Source of the DNA: Paramagnetospirillum magnetotacticum MS-1
Lineage (GTDB): Bacteria; Pseudomonadota; Alphaproteobacteria; Rhodospirillales; Magnetospirillaceae
Direction of reading: 5' to 3'
Assembly (NCBI RefSeq): GCF_000829825.1
Contig: NZ_JXSL01000019.1
Coordinates: forward strand, 1 to 64,000
Length of the DNA stretch: 64,000 nt
A program made the translations under genes and the position numbers. The notes beneath the pieces are model-generated. The model searched no databases. It was not told the origin of the DNA and was given only the letters and a program-made list of their open reading frames with translations. Of the stretch, positions 8,427 through 15,818 are shown piece by piece. The stretch's first letter is position 1. The number at the start of each line of letters is the position of its first letter.

Positions 8427-9225
8427 CCATGCCTCCCGCATTCGCCCAAAGGCCGTTGAGGTGATTGTCGCGCAAGGCGCAGATTTCGCCGTTGGCCATG
8501 ACGCTCATGGCGTAATCCAGTCCTGCGGCGGCTTGGGTCGGATCGCGGAAGGCGGTGCCCTTGACGAACATGCCGGGACGAACCACGCAGCCCTCGGCCT
8601 GCAGATACCAGCGCGGGGCCAGGTCGATCCAGATGGGCGGATTGATGCCGTCGTTGATCTGGATGTAGATGTCGCCCCAGACCGAGCGGGCTCCGGCTCC
8701 GGCGATGCTCACGACCTTGCCCTGATAGCGGAAGGGCACCATCCGTTCGTGGGCTTCGTTGCCCAGGGGGACGGCGGCGGGGGCCGGAGCCACCGCCAGG
8801 GCCACGCTCACCGCCTCGGGCAGGGGCATGCCCGGTGTGACCGCAGCCGGAAGCGGCGCCGCCTTGGCGCCCTTGGCGACGCTGCCTTTCTTCACGATGG
8901 TGTGGCAGCTGGCGCAGGGCATTTTTTCGCGGCCGTCCACATGGGGCGCCGGGGTTCCCTGGACGATGGGCAGGGTTCCCGATCCCGGTCCGGTGCCGAT
9001 GGCCGGGGGGGTGACGATGTGGCAGCTGGAGCAGACCATCTTCTCGCGGCCGTCGCGATGGGGGGCGGGCATTCCGGCGACGATGGGCGGGGCCAGATCG
9101 TAGGTGTGGTCCTCCCAGGGATTGGCGTTGAACACGGCGGTCAGAACCAGGGCCATGCTGAAGGCAATGCCCAGCGCCATGATCCAAACCGCGATATTGG
9201 GATGTGTAACGGCCTTACTGCTCAC
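8410..9225 (-). CDS. mamX: MamX: membrane-anchored c-type cytochrome with two magnetochrome motifs
   Basis: The 271-residue protein has one N-terminal membrane anchor (IAVWIMALGIAFSMALVLTAVF). Two tandem magnetochrome units follow, each with the pattern PIV-x-G-x-PAPH-x-DGREK-M-x-C-x-x-CH: haem sites CSSCH at residues 65-69 and CASCH at 104-108. A Pro/Ala linker leads to an OB-fold-like C-terminal half (FRYQGKVVSIAGAGARSVWGDIYIQI). Magnetochrome is known only from magnetotactic bacteria (MamE, MamP, MamT, MamX) and is thought to move electrons for Fe(II)/Fe(III) balance. It overlaps mamZ and follows mamY by 135 bases. Confidence 0.96.
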   Translation of the reverse strand: MSSKAVTHPNIAVWIMALGIAFSMALVLTAVFNANPWEDHTYDLAPPIVAGMPAPHRDGREKMVCSSCHIVTPPAIGTGPGSGTLPIVQGTPAPHVDGREKMPCASCHTIVKKGSVAKGAKAAPLPAAVTPGMPLPEAVSVALAVAPAPAAVPLGNEAHERMVPFRYQGKVVSIAGAGARSVWGDIYIQINDGINPPIWIDLAPRWYLQAEGCVVRPGMFVKGTAFRDPTQAAAGLDYAMSVMANGEICALRDNHLNGLWANAGGMDAEER

Positions 9226-9360
9226 GGGGACTCGATCGATGGCAAAGTGTTTAACCGGTTTGTGCTTTGGCGTCGGGGGTGGCCGCTTATAAGAACGGCT
9301 CCAAACTGTCGAGGCGGAAGTTTCTCATATCCCGGTTCGGAATGGAATGACCATAGCCCA

Positions 9361-10497
9361 TCAGTCCATGCCGGAATCGGGCGCGGTTTCCGTCCAGACG
9401 GGGCTTCCGTCGATCAGGAAGTGTTCGGCTAGGGCTTTTTCCAAGGCCCACAACTCGCCGTCCTCGAAGACGATACGGACGAGGTCGTTGGGATCGCAGG
9501 CGGCCACCAGCGAGCGGATCTCGCGGGCTTCGCGCAAGATCTTGGAAATCTGCTGGCGGACGCTTTCGGTGTCCTCGGCGCAACGGCGCAGCTGTTCCGA
9601 GCGGTTGACCGCTTCTTGGACCAAGCTGCGGAAAAAGACGTTCTTGTCGCCGGCGAAATAGGCTGTGGTCAGGGTCGAGATGAATTTCCGCGTTCCGTCC
9701 CGGTCGCCATGGGCGGCGTTCAGATGTTCGGTCAGCACCTGGGTGGCGGTCATGGACAGATCGTTGAGGGCCAGCCCCAGAACCTCGGCCAAGGCCCGCA
9801 TGCGGTCGATCCGCTGCGACGGGTCGAGGCCGGGGGCCGCCGGCGCGACGGTGCGGCTTTGGGCGATCTGGGACAATTCCTGGGTGATCTCTTGCGACAG
9901 CACCCGCTGGGAGCGCAGCTCATCGACGATGCCGTCGCGGCTGTCGCGGGTCACCTGGACCAGCTGGGCGGTGGCCGAGGCCTGGGCCTCCAACTGGGCG
10001 GCCACCGCCTCGCGATGCTCGCGGAACAGCTGGGCCAGCAAGGTCATGGCCTCGTCGGTGCCGGATGCCTGCGCGGGCGCGGCAAGGGCGCGGCCCTCCT
10101 GGTTCAGCCGGATCAGCTGGGTGGTCGCTTCCACCTGGGCCTCCACCTGGGCGGCGATGGCGGCGCGATGCTCGCGGAACAGGTCGGCCAGCATGGCCAC
10201 GGAGCCCTCCGACGACACATCGTTCCGGGACAGGGTGGTCACCTCGGATTTCAAGGTGTCCACGCTTTTCACGATCCGCGAGAGCATGAGAATCAGGACG
10301 GTCAGTCCGATCGGCAAGGCGATGGACAGCAGCACGATGAAGAATTCATGGGGAAGCATGGTGAAGAGATTTTTCCAACCATTGAAAATGGTCAGATAGA
10401 CGATGGACAGGACAGCCCAAATGACCGCGCCGATCAAGGCCGCGCGGGAGGCGGAATTCAACTTGCCGAAGGCTGCCTTGTTAAACCCCATCAACAT
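9361..10497 (-). CDS. mamY: MamY: magnetosome membrane protein, first gene of the mamXY operon
   Basis: I place the start at 10497 (MLMGFNKAAFGKLN), where GGGAG lies about 9 bases upstream; the frame is open upstream to 10635 and ATGs at 10512 and 10491 are alternatives. Two N-terminal membrane segments (IGAVIWAVLSIVYLTIF and FFIVLLSIALPIGLTVLIL) precede a long, mostly helical, coiled-coil-like cytoplasmic region. That region contains an internal duplication: two copies of LFREHR-x-A-x-AAQ-x-EAQ-x-x-AT-x-QL. Identification rests on position before mamX-mamZ-ftsZm plus this layout. MamY has been reported to act in magnetosome membrane shaping and chain positioning. Confidence 0.9.
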   Translation of the reverse strand: MLMGFNKAAFGKLNSASRAALIGAVIWAVLSIVYLTIFNGWKNLFTMLPHEFFIVLLSIALPIGLTVLILMLSRIVKSVDTLKSEVTTLSRNDVSSEGSVAMLADLFREHRAAIAAQVEAQVEATTQLIRLNQEGRALAAPAQASGTDEAMTLLAQLFREHREAVAAQLEAQASATAQLVQVTRDSRDGIVDELRSQRVLSQEITQELSQIAQSRTVAPAAPGLDPSQRIDRMRALAEVLGLALNDLSMTATQVLTEHLNAAHGDRDGTRKFISTLTTAYFAGDKNVFFRSLVQEAVNRSEQLRRCAEDTESVRQQISKILREAREIRSLVAACDPNDLVRIVFEDGELWALEKALAEHFLIDGSPVWTETAPDSGMD

Positions 10498-10646
10498 AAG
10501 GACATCTCCCATGATGGCCGCAATCGCCATCCCAATGCGCCGCCCCGCAGGCGTTCCCCTTATAGTAACAGCAAGGCGAACGGCGGGATACCTTCGAAAC
10601 AATCCATTGATATGGGTTGGGCGTCGATGCGTCAATGACTGAAATT

Positions 10647-10665
10647 GCGTATGATTATCACAATC
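10647..10665. promoter_or_regulatory. Fur-box-like sequence in the divergent mamY / vWA-gene promoter region
   Basis: On the minus strand the 19 bases read GATTGTGATAATCATACGC. They match the classical E. coli Fur consensus GATAATGATAATCATTATC at 14 of 19 positions, including the uninterrupted core TGATAATCAT. The site lies about 150 bases upstream of the mamY start and 137-155 bases upstream of the vWA gene start, so it could affect either. Alphaproteobacterial Fur boxes can deviate from this consensus; binding is inferred. Confidence 0.5.
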
Positions 10666-10801
10666 CTATGCTTCGTCAACACGATGCTGCATTGTTGAAC
10701 ATGGCGGTGTACATGGCGGCGGCATTATGCTATCGCCCGAAATCAGGGTTTGTCCGGTCCTTGATGGGCCGGCGACAGTGATCGGCGGGCAGGAGGCAAG
10801 C

Positions 10802-11782
10802 ATGAGCTATTCCCAGGAAATCAGCAGGGAGTGCAAGGGAGTCTTCTTGTTCCTGGTCGATCAGTCCCGATCCATGAACAAGCCCTTCGGTCCCGATCGG
10901 TCGGGAAAGATGGTCAGCCGCGCCGAGGTGGTGGCCAATGCCTTGAACGGCACCTTGGAGGAACTGGTCAACCGCTGCATGCGCGATGAAGGCGTGCGCG
11001 ATTATTTCGACATCGGGATCATCGGCTACGGCCGCACCAATCGCCCGGAATTCTGCTGGCGCGGCGGCTTGGCGGGTCGTCGGCTGGTTCCCATTCCGGA
11101 AGTGGCGGCCAAGGCCGAGATCGAGGAAGTAGAGATCGAAACCGAGATGCGCGGGCAGGTGCTGATCGAGCGCATCACCTTGTCGCGCTGGATCGATCCG
11201 GTGGGAGTGGACAGCACCCCCATGAACGCCGCGTTCGGTTTGGCCCATGCCACCTTGGCGGAATGGGTGCGCAACAATCCGGATTCGTTCCCGCCGGTGG
11301 TCATCAACATTACCGACGGCATGGCCAACGACGTCAATTCCGATGCCGAGCTTCTGGCCACGGCGCGCAAGCTGACCGGGCTGAAGACCGGCGACGGCAA
11401 TGTCTTGCTCATCAACTGTCATATCGCGGGCGGCAGCGATGCATCGGTGGTGTTCCCCGCTTCGGCGGCGGAACTGCCCCGCGACCCCTATGCCAAGCTG
11501 CTGTTCGAGATGTCGAGCGAATTGTCCAATCGCCATCGCGCCGTCATCTGCGAAATCTTCGACCGTGACCCCGGCCGCACCCCTTCCATCAAGGGCATGG
11601 CTTTCAACGCCGATGCCGTGGCGCTGCTCAAGCTGCTGGATATCGGCACCCGTCAGGCCATCGGCCTGTCGGTGGCCATGGAGCCCTTCACGCCGCCGGG
11701 AATCGAGGCAGAATCCCTGATCGAGGATTCCTTCGTGCTGGAAGAACCATCCGTGCGGATCGAATATGGCGATCAAGGCTGA
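10802..11782 (+). CDS. von Willebrand factor A domain protein (TerY-like), first gene of a phospho-signalling triad
   Basis: The 326-residue cytosolic protein starts at the ATG at 10802, where GGAGG lies about 6 bases upstream. It has a vWA fold: a metal-ion-dependent adhesion site DQSRSM near residue 23, a middle segment with DSTPMNAAF supplying the conserved Thr, and VVINITDGMAND supplying the distal Asp. There is no signal peptide. It overlaps the PP2C gene by 17 bases, and a kinase gene follows 6 bases after that. The vWA-PP2C-kinase combination is known as the TerY-type triad seen in tellurium-resistance-like and other bacterial regulatory islands. Its target here is unknown. Confidence 0.85.
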   Translation: MSYSQEISRECKGVFLFLVDQSRSMNKPFGPDRSGKMVSRAEVVANALNGTLEELVNRCMRDEGVRDYFDIGIIGYGRTNRPEFCWRGGLAGRRLVPIPEVAAKAEIEEVEIETEMRGQVLIERITLSRWIDPVGVDSTPMNAAFGLAHATLAEWVRNNPDSFPPVVINITDGMANDVNSDAELLATARKLTGLKTGDGNVLLINCHIAGGSDASVVFPASAAELPRDPYAKLLFEMSSELSNRHRAVICEIFDRDPGRTPSIKGMAFNADAVALLKLLDIGTRQAIGLSVAMEPFTPPGIEAESLIEDSFVLEEPSVRIEYGDQG

Positions 11783-12719
11783 TCCGCCCTTGATCCGGCG
11801 CGCTACCCCCATGCTCACTTGGACAGCCCAGGGCCGCTCGATCGTCAAGCCCCGCAACGACAGCTATGCCGATGGCGACAGGCTGCGGTGGCGGCAAAAC
11901 GAAGACCGGCTACGGCTGGCCCGGATTCCCAACGGCCTGCTGGCCGCCGTCTCCGACGGAGCCGGAGGGGCGGGGCTGTTCTGCGGCCCCTGGGCCGAAA
12001 CGCTGGTGAGCCGTCTGCCCAAGACCCCCATCGCTGGGGTGAATGCGCTGAACCAGTGGATGGACGGGTTCTGCCTGGGCTTTCGCTCGGAATATGCCGC
12101 CTTGTCCAAAGCCACTCCCGCCCGGCACAGCAAATTCATCCGGGAAGGCTCGTTCGCCACGCTGGCGGCCGGCTGGCTCGTCCATCGCCTGGGCCGGGTC
12201 CGGCTGCGATGGATGGGCTATGGCGACAGCCAGATGATGGTGTTCGACCGCACCGGCCGCCAGCCTGTCCTGGCGGCCTGTTATCCAGCCTCGTTGTCGG
12301 CGCTGGACCGTGCGCCCCTCTTGCTCAACTGGAAGGATCTGCCGCACGATTCCGGATTCCATGCCGGGGAAATGGTATTGCCGGATCGGGCGACGGTGGT
12401 GCTGGCGTCGGACGGGATCGGCCAGTATCTGCTGCTGCGGACCCTGGCCGGTCAGCCCCGCCCCGCGGCGGCGGCGGGGCTGGTGGGAGAATTCCAGCGG
12501 CTGTCTGGCACCGGCGAGAGCAAGCTTGGCAAGGCCGCCCGTGCCCATCGCGCCACGCCGGGGCCCGGCCTGTCCGCCGAGCTGACGGCCCTGCGCGATT
12601 GCCTCAAATCCGATCAAGCCTTCGCCGAGCAGGTCCGCGCCCTGTGCGGCAAGGGGCTGCTGGCCAATGACGATTGCACGTTGATCATGATCGACGTCGA
12701 TCTTGCCCGGTCCCGGTGA
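11766..12719 (+). CDS. PP2C-family serine/threonine phosphatase of the triad
   Basis: The 317-residue protein has the PP2C metal-binding motifs: RQNEDRLR near the start, VSDGAGGAG (motif with the two metal Asp/Gly residues), SDGIGQYL, and the late NDDCTLIMIDVD. The start is uncertain: ATG 11766 overlaps the vWA gene, while ATG 11811 (MLTWTAQG) would begin closer to the usual family start; neither has a strong ribosome site. It presumably reverses phosphorylation by the kinase encoded next, with the vWA protein as scaffold or substrate. That division of labour is inferred from analogous triads. Confidence 0.85.
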   Translation: MAIKADPPLIRRATPMLTWTAQGRSIVKPRNDSYADGDRLRWRQNEDRLRLARIPNGLLAAVSDGAGGAGLFCGPWAETLVSRLPKTPIAGVNALNQWMDGFCLGFRSEYAALSKATPARHSKFIREGSFATLAAGWLVHRLGRVRLRWMGYGDSQMMVFDRTGRQPVLAACYPASLSALDRAPLLLNWKDLPHDSGFHAGEMVLPDRATVVLASDGIGQYLLLRTLAGQPRPAAAAGLVGEFQRLSGTGESKLGKAARAHRATPGPGLSAELTALRDCLKSDQAFAEQVRALCGKGLLANDDCTLIMIDVDLARSR

Positions 12720-12725
12720 TTCGCC

Positions 12726-13691
12726 ATGCCGTTTCCCCTGATCAACGATTACAAGGCGGCCATCGCCAACGCCAAAGGGCGTTTCGCGACCCTGGACGTC
12801 CGGCCGCATCTGGATGCCCGCTGCAGCCCGGTCTTCCTGGCGGGAAACTTCGCCGGGGTGTTCAAGATGGTGACCCCGGAGGGGGAGCATGTGGCGGTCA
12901 AGTGCTTCACCCGCGAAGTCTCGGATCTGCCGCGCCGCTATGCCGCCGTGGCCAAGTTCTGCCGGACCGCCCAATGCCCCTATGTGGTGCCCCTGCGGTT
13001 TCTTCCGGCGGAGGTCTTCGTGACCTCCAGCGTCGCCCCCCATGCCGATTACGCGGTGGTGACCATGCCCTGGGTCGATGGTCGGGGCCTGGGGGCCGTC
13101 GTCCAGATCCTGTGTCAGCGGGAAAACGCTCCCGCCCTGGCCGGATTGACCCGGGCGTGGAGTCGTCTGTGCCTGGATTTGCTGCAACGGGGCGTCGCCC
13201 ATGGCGATCTGAAGCACGACAACGTCCTGGTCGGACAGGACGGCGCCCTGAAGCTGATCGACTATGATTCCATGTATCTGCCGGAGTTGAAGGGGCTGGC
13301 CTCGACCATACTGGGGGGCGTCAATTTCCAGCACCCCCGGCGTGAGGTCCGGCATTTCGACGGGACCATCGACCATTTTTCCATGCTGGTGATTTTGCTG
13401 TCCCTGCGGGCCTTGACCTTCCAGCCCGATTTGCTGAAGCGTCATCACAACGGCGAGAATCTCGTCCTGACCAAAAGCGATTTCACCCGGCCGGACAGTT
13501 CGGATCTGTTGCGGCAATGGGCGCTCAGCCCGGACTTCCATGTCCGCGACTGGACGGAACATCTGATCAAGGCTGCCAAGGCTCCTATGATCAGGATCAC
13601 CGCCATGGAAGCCCTATTGAAGGCGGCGGCAAAAGTCGAGGCCGTTCCGGCCAAGCCACCCACCAAACGACTTCTCTCATTTTTTTCCTGA
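12726..13691 (+). CDS. Serine/threonine protein kinase of the triad
   Basis: The 321-residue soluble kinase has a nucleotide-binding lobe with FAGVFKM and the VAVK lysine, a catalytic loop HGDLKHDNVLV, and a magnesium loop IDYDSMYLPEL (DYD in place of DFG, as in this kinase subgroup). All core residues needed for catalysis seem present. A C-terminal ~100 residues carry no recognised domain. It is 6 bases downstream of the phosphatase and is the last gene of the unit; an insertion-sequence scar follows 45 bases after the stop. Confidence 0.87.
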   Translation: MPFPLINDYKAAIANAKGRFATLDVRPHLDARCSPVFLAGNFAGVFKMVTPEGEHVAVKCFTREVSDLPRRYAAVAKFCRTAQCPYVVPLRFLPAEVFVTSSVAPHADYAVVTMPWVDGRGLGAVVQILCQRENAPALAGLTRAWSRLCLDLLQRGVAHGDLKHDNVLVGQDGALKLIDYDSMYLPELKGLASTILGGVNFQHPRREVRHFDGTIDHFSMLVILLSLRALTFQPDLLKRHHNGENLVLTKSDFTRPDSSDLLRQWALSPDFHVRDWTEHLIKAAKAPMIRITAMEALLKAAAKVEAVPAKPPTKRLLSFFS

Positions 13692-13734
13692 GGGCGCAGC
13701 AGCCATTGGATTTGACCGGATCGACGAGGGTCTG

Positions 13735-13970
13735 CTAGTCATAACCTCGGTCGCCGACAAATGCCTGAGCCGTCGGTAAGCCCTCAAGCATGGTCGGGGC
13801 CGCCGCCTTGTCGGAGGTTTTGCTAGGCGTTAGCAGCAATTTCACCGGCAATCCACGCACGTCCACGATGGTATGGATTTTGGTGCTCAGTCCTCCACGA
13901 GAACGGCTGATGGCGATATCCGTGCCCCCTTTTTACCCCCAGCGGCATGCTGCTGGGCGGGGCACGACCT
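13735..13970 (-). mobile_element. Remnant of an IS5-family (IS427-like) transposase
   Basis: On the minus strand one frame reads ISRSRGGLSTKIHTIVDVR then GLPVKLLLTPSKTSDK, ending FVGDRGYD followed by a stop. This is the central part of an IS5-type DDE transposase. Just upstream the neighbouring frame reads QQHAAGGKKG, the block that normally precedes it, so the two halves are joined through the run GTAAAAAGGGGG where many IS427-type elements frameshift. Both transposase ends and any terminal repeats are missing. The stretch 13692-14056 contains no other gene. Scar between the kinase triad and the feo operon. Confidence 0.8.
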
Positions 13971-14016
13971 CCCACATAGAGTCTTGTCAGGAGGGGGGGA
14001 TCTGCGCTATTGAAGA

Positions 14017-14031
14017 TGCGAGCTAATCGCA
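14017..14031. promoter_or_regulatory. Short dyad upstream of the porin-feoAB operon
   Basis: TGCGA-GCTAA-TCGCA is a perfect 5-bp inverted repeat with a 5-bp centre, 26 bases upstream of the porin start. An AT-rich ACTATTTAAT follows. Its position suits an operator of the iron-transport operon, possibly for Fur, but it is short and does not match the classical Fur box well. Confidence 0.3.
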
Positions 14032-14056
14032 CTATTTAATTGCGCTGGGTATTCCA

Positions 14057-15454
14057 ATGAAGAAGATTGCCAGTTTGTCGAACGTTTTGGCTGGAGCCCT
14101 TGTCCTTCCCTCCCTCGTCCTTGCCGTATTACCTGCCGTTGCAGATGAAGTCACTCCTGAGGTAGAAAAGGGGTTCTGGGATCGTGAGAAGCTGACCGGC
14201 GATTGGGGGGGGATTCGCACGGATCTGGCCGACAGGGGCGTCGAGTTGACCGCTACCTACACCGCAGAAACCCTTGGCAATCCCTCGGGCGGCATCAAGC
14301 GGCGCGCTGTTGGCGCGGCCCTTCTGCAAGGTGATCTGGACGTCAATCTGGATAAGCTGGTTGGGTGGCAGGGCGGCAAAATCCACGCTACAGCCTTCCA
14401 TATCCAGGGCCGTCAGCTGACCTCCAACTTTATCGGCGGCCTGATCCCGGTCTCCAGTGTAGAGGCTGCGCCTTCCACCCGTCTGTTCTCGCTGTGGTTC
14501 GAGCAAAGCGTGCTCGATGACAGGGCTTCCCTGCGCTTCGGTCAGATCCCCATGCAGGAGGAGTTCTTCACCAGCACCTACGCGGCCTATATGGTGAACA
14601 GCGCTTTCGGCTGGCCAGCCATCTATGCCGCCAACATGCCATCGGGCGGTGGCGGCTATCCCCTGGCTAACATGGGCACCCGCCTGAAGGTCAAGCCCAC
14701 CGAAGAGATCAGCCTGATGGCCGCTGTATTCTCCGGCAACGTGGCGCCTGGCACCAATGTGGGCAACGATGCCCAGAAGCGCAATCGCAGCGGCACGGAT
14801 TTCTCCTTCGGTTCTCCCCCGGTATGGTTCGGTGAGGCTGCCTATTCCATCAACCAGGACAAGGACTCGCCAGGACTGCCGGCGACTTTCAAGCTGGGAG
14901 GCTGGTATTACAACGGCCGGACTGCCGATCAGCATTTCGACAATACCGGCCGGTCCCTGGGCAGCGGCGCCAGCTCGGGCGTCGCCCGGAATCTGCATGG
15001 CAACTGGGCCGTTTACGGCATCGTCGATCACATGCTGTGGAAGCGCGAAGGCACGGTGGACAGCGGGGTCGGCGCCTTCTTCCGCACGACATACATGCCT
15101 GACGACCGCAATCAGATGTCCTATTGGCTTGATACCGGCCTGACCCTGAAGGGGACCTTCGAGGGGCGTGATGACGACATCACCGGCATCTCGTTCGCCT
15201 ATGGCAAGATGAGTGACGAACTGGCGTCGCGCGATGCCGATGCTCGCCGCTTTGGCACCGCCACCGCGCCGGATCACGATTTCGAATCCGTGGTCGAGAT
15301 CATGTACAGCTACGCCGTCACCCCTTGGTGGTCCGTTACCGGTTTTGGCCAGTACCTGTTCCATCCGGGCGGCACCACCACCTTGCCCGAGAACAGCTCC
15401 AAGACCATTCCCGATGCCAGCGTGCTGGGCCTCAGGACCTCTTTCAAGCTTTAG
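14057..15454 (+). CDS. OprB-family outer-membrane porin
   Basis: The 465-residue protein has a Sec signal peptide (MKKIASLSNVLAGALVLPS...AVA-DEV). The mature part starts with the OprB-type N-terminus WDREKLTGDWGGIRTDLADR followed by alternating amphipathic strands and a C-terminal strand ending LGLRTSFKL. OprB relatives were named for glucose uptake, but many family members are general porins. Here the gene sits 74 bases before feoA in the same direction, which suggests it lets ferrous iron or a related solute across the outer membrane. That role is inference from context. Confidence 0.85.
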   Translation: MKKIASLSNVLAGALVLPSLVLAVLPAVADEVTPEVEKGFWDREKLTGDWGGIRTDLADRGVELTATYTAETLGNPSGGIKRRAVGAALLQGDLDVNLDKLVGWQGGKIHATAFHIQGRQLTSNFIGGLIPVSSVEAAPSTRLFSLWFEQSVLDDRASLRFGQIPMQEEFFTSTYAAYMVNSAFGWPAIYAANMPSGGGGYPLANMGTRLKVKPTEEISLMAAVFSGNVAPGTNVGNDAQKRNRSGTDFSFGSPPVWFGEAAYSINQDKDSPGLPATFKLGGWYYNGRTADQHFDNTGRSLGSGASSGVARNLHGNWAVYGIVDHMLWKREGTVDSGVGAFFRTTYMPDDRNQMSYWLDTGLTLKGTFEGRDDDITGISFAYGKMSDELASRDADARRFGTATAPDHDFESVVEIMYSYAVTPWWSVTGFGQYLFHPGGTTTLPENSSKTIPDASVLGLRTSFKL

Positions 15455-15466
15455 CCGTTTTCGTGC

Positions 15467-15500
15467 CGGCCCTGGACAGCCAAAAAATCATCCAGGGCCG
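15467..15500 (+). terminator. Perfect 10-bp hairpin between porin and feoA (attenuator or mRNA processing site)
   Basis: CGGCCCTGGA (15467-15476) pairs with TCCAGGGCCG (15491-15500) around a 14-nt A-rich loop. There is no T-tract, so it may act as partial terminator or as a stabiliser of the 3' end of the porin message rather than a full stop. It would let porin and feoAB be expressed at different levels. Confidence 0.5.
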
Positions 15501-15528
15501 CGATACCATGTTTCAGAGGAGTCGTCCC

Positions 15529-15783
15529 GTGGCGCAGCAGATGAATTCCGACACTCTCACCCTTGCCGACCTTCGTCCCGAGCAGCAGGGTGAGATCGTC
15601 AAGATCGAAACCGAGGACGGCGTTTTCAAGCGCCGCATGCAGTCTCTTGGCGTCGTGGCCGGTACTCCCGTCACCTTGGATCGTTCGGCCCCGTTAGGTG
15701 ATCCGCGCATCTACAGCCTGATGGGCTACAGCCTGGGCCTGCGCAATGCCGAGGCCCAGCAGATCCGCATCCGCGTCAAATAA
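15529..15783 (+). CDS. feoA: FeoA, small SH3-like partner of the ferrous iron transporter
   Basis: I chose the GTG at 15529 because AGAGGAG lies 7 bases upstream, giving 84 residues; the ATG at 15541 or 15508 are alternatives. The sequence shows the FeoA pattern: TLADLRPEQQGEIVKI, then FKRRMQSLGVVAGTPVTL and a final DPRIYSLMGYSLGLRNAEAQQIRI. FeoA is a cytosolic SH3-like protein needed for FeoB activity. The feoB start is 35 bases downstream. Confidence 0.92.
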   Translation: MAQQMNSDTLTLADLRPEQQGEIVKIETEDGVFKRRMQSLGVVAGTPVTLDRSAPLGDPRIYSLMGYSLGLRNAEAQQIRIRVK

Positions 15784-15818
15784 TCACCCCACCGACCTCG
15801 ATCCAAGGGTAGCCGCAC

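Noticed and set aside
9616-10638. 340-codon frame opposite mamY
   Set aside because: Gly/Gln/His-rich shadow of mamY, without similarity to any family I know.
10727-10802. Upstream start for the vWA gene at 10727
   Set aside because: The peptide it would add has no family support, while ATG 10802 has a strong GGAGG at good spacing.
11910-13562. 550-codon frame on the minus strand across the PP2C and kinase genes
   Set aside because: It spans two well-supported genes on the other strand and shows no motif.
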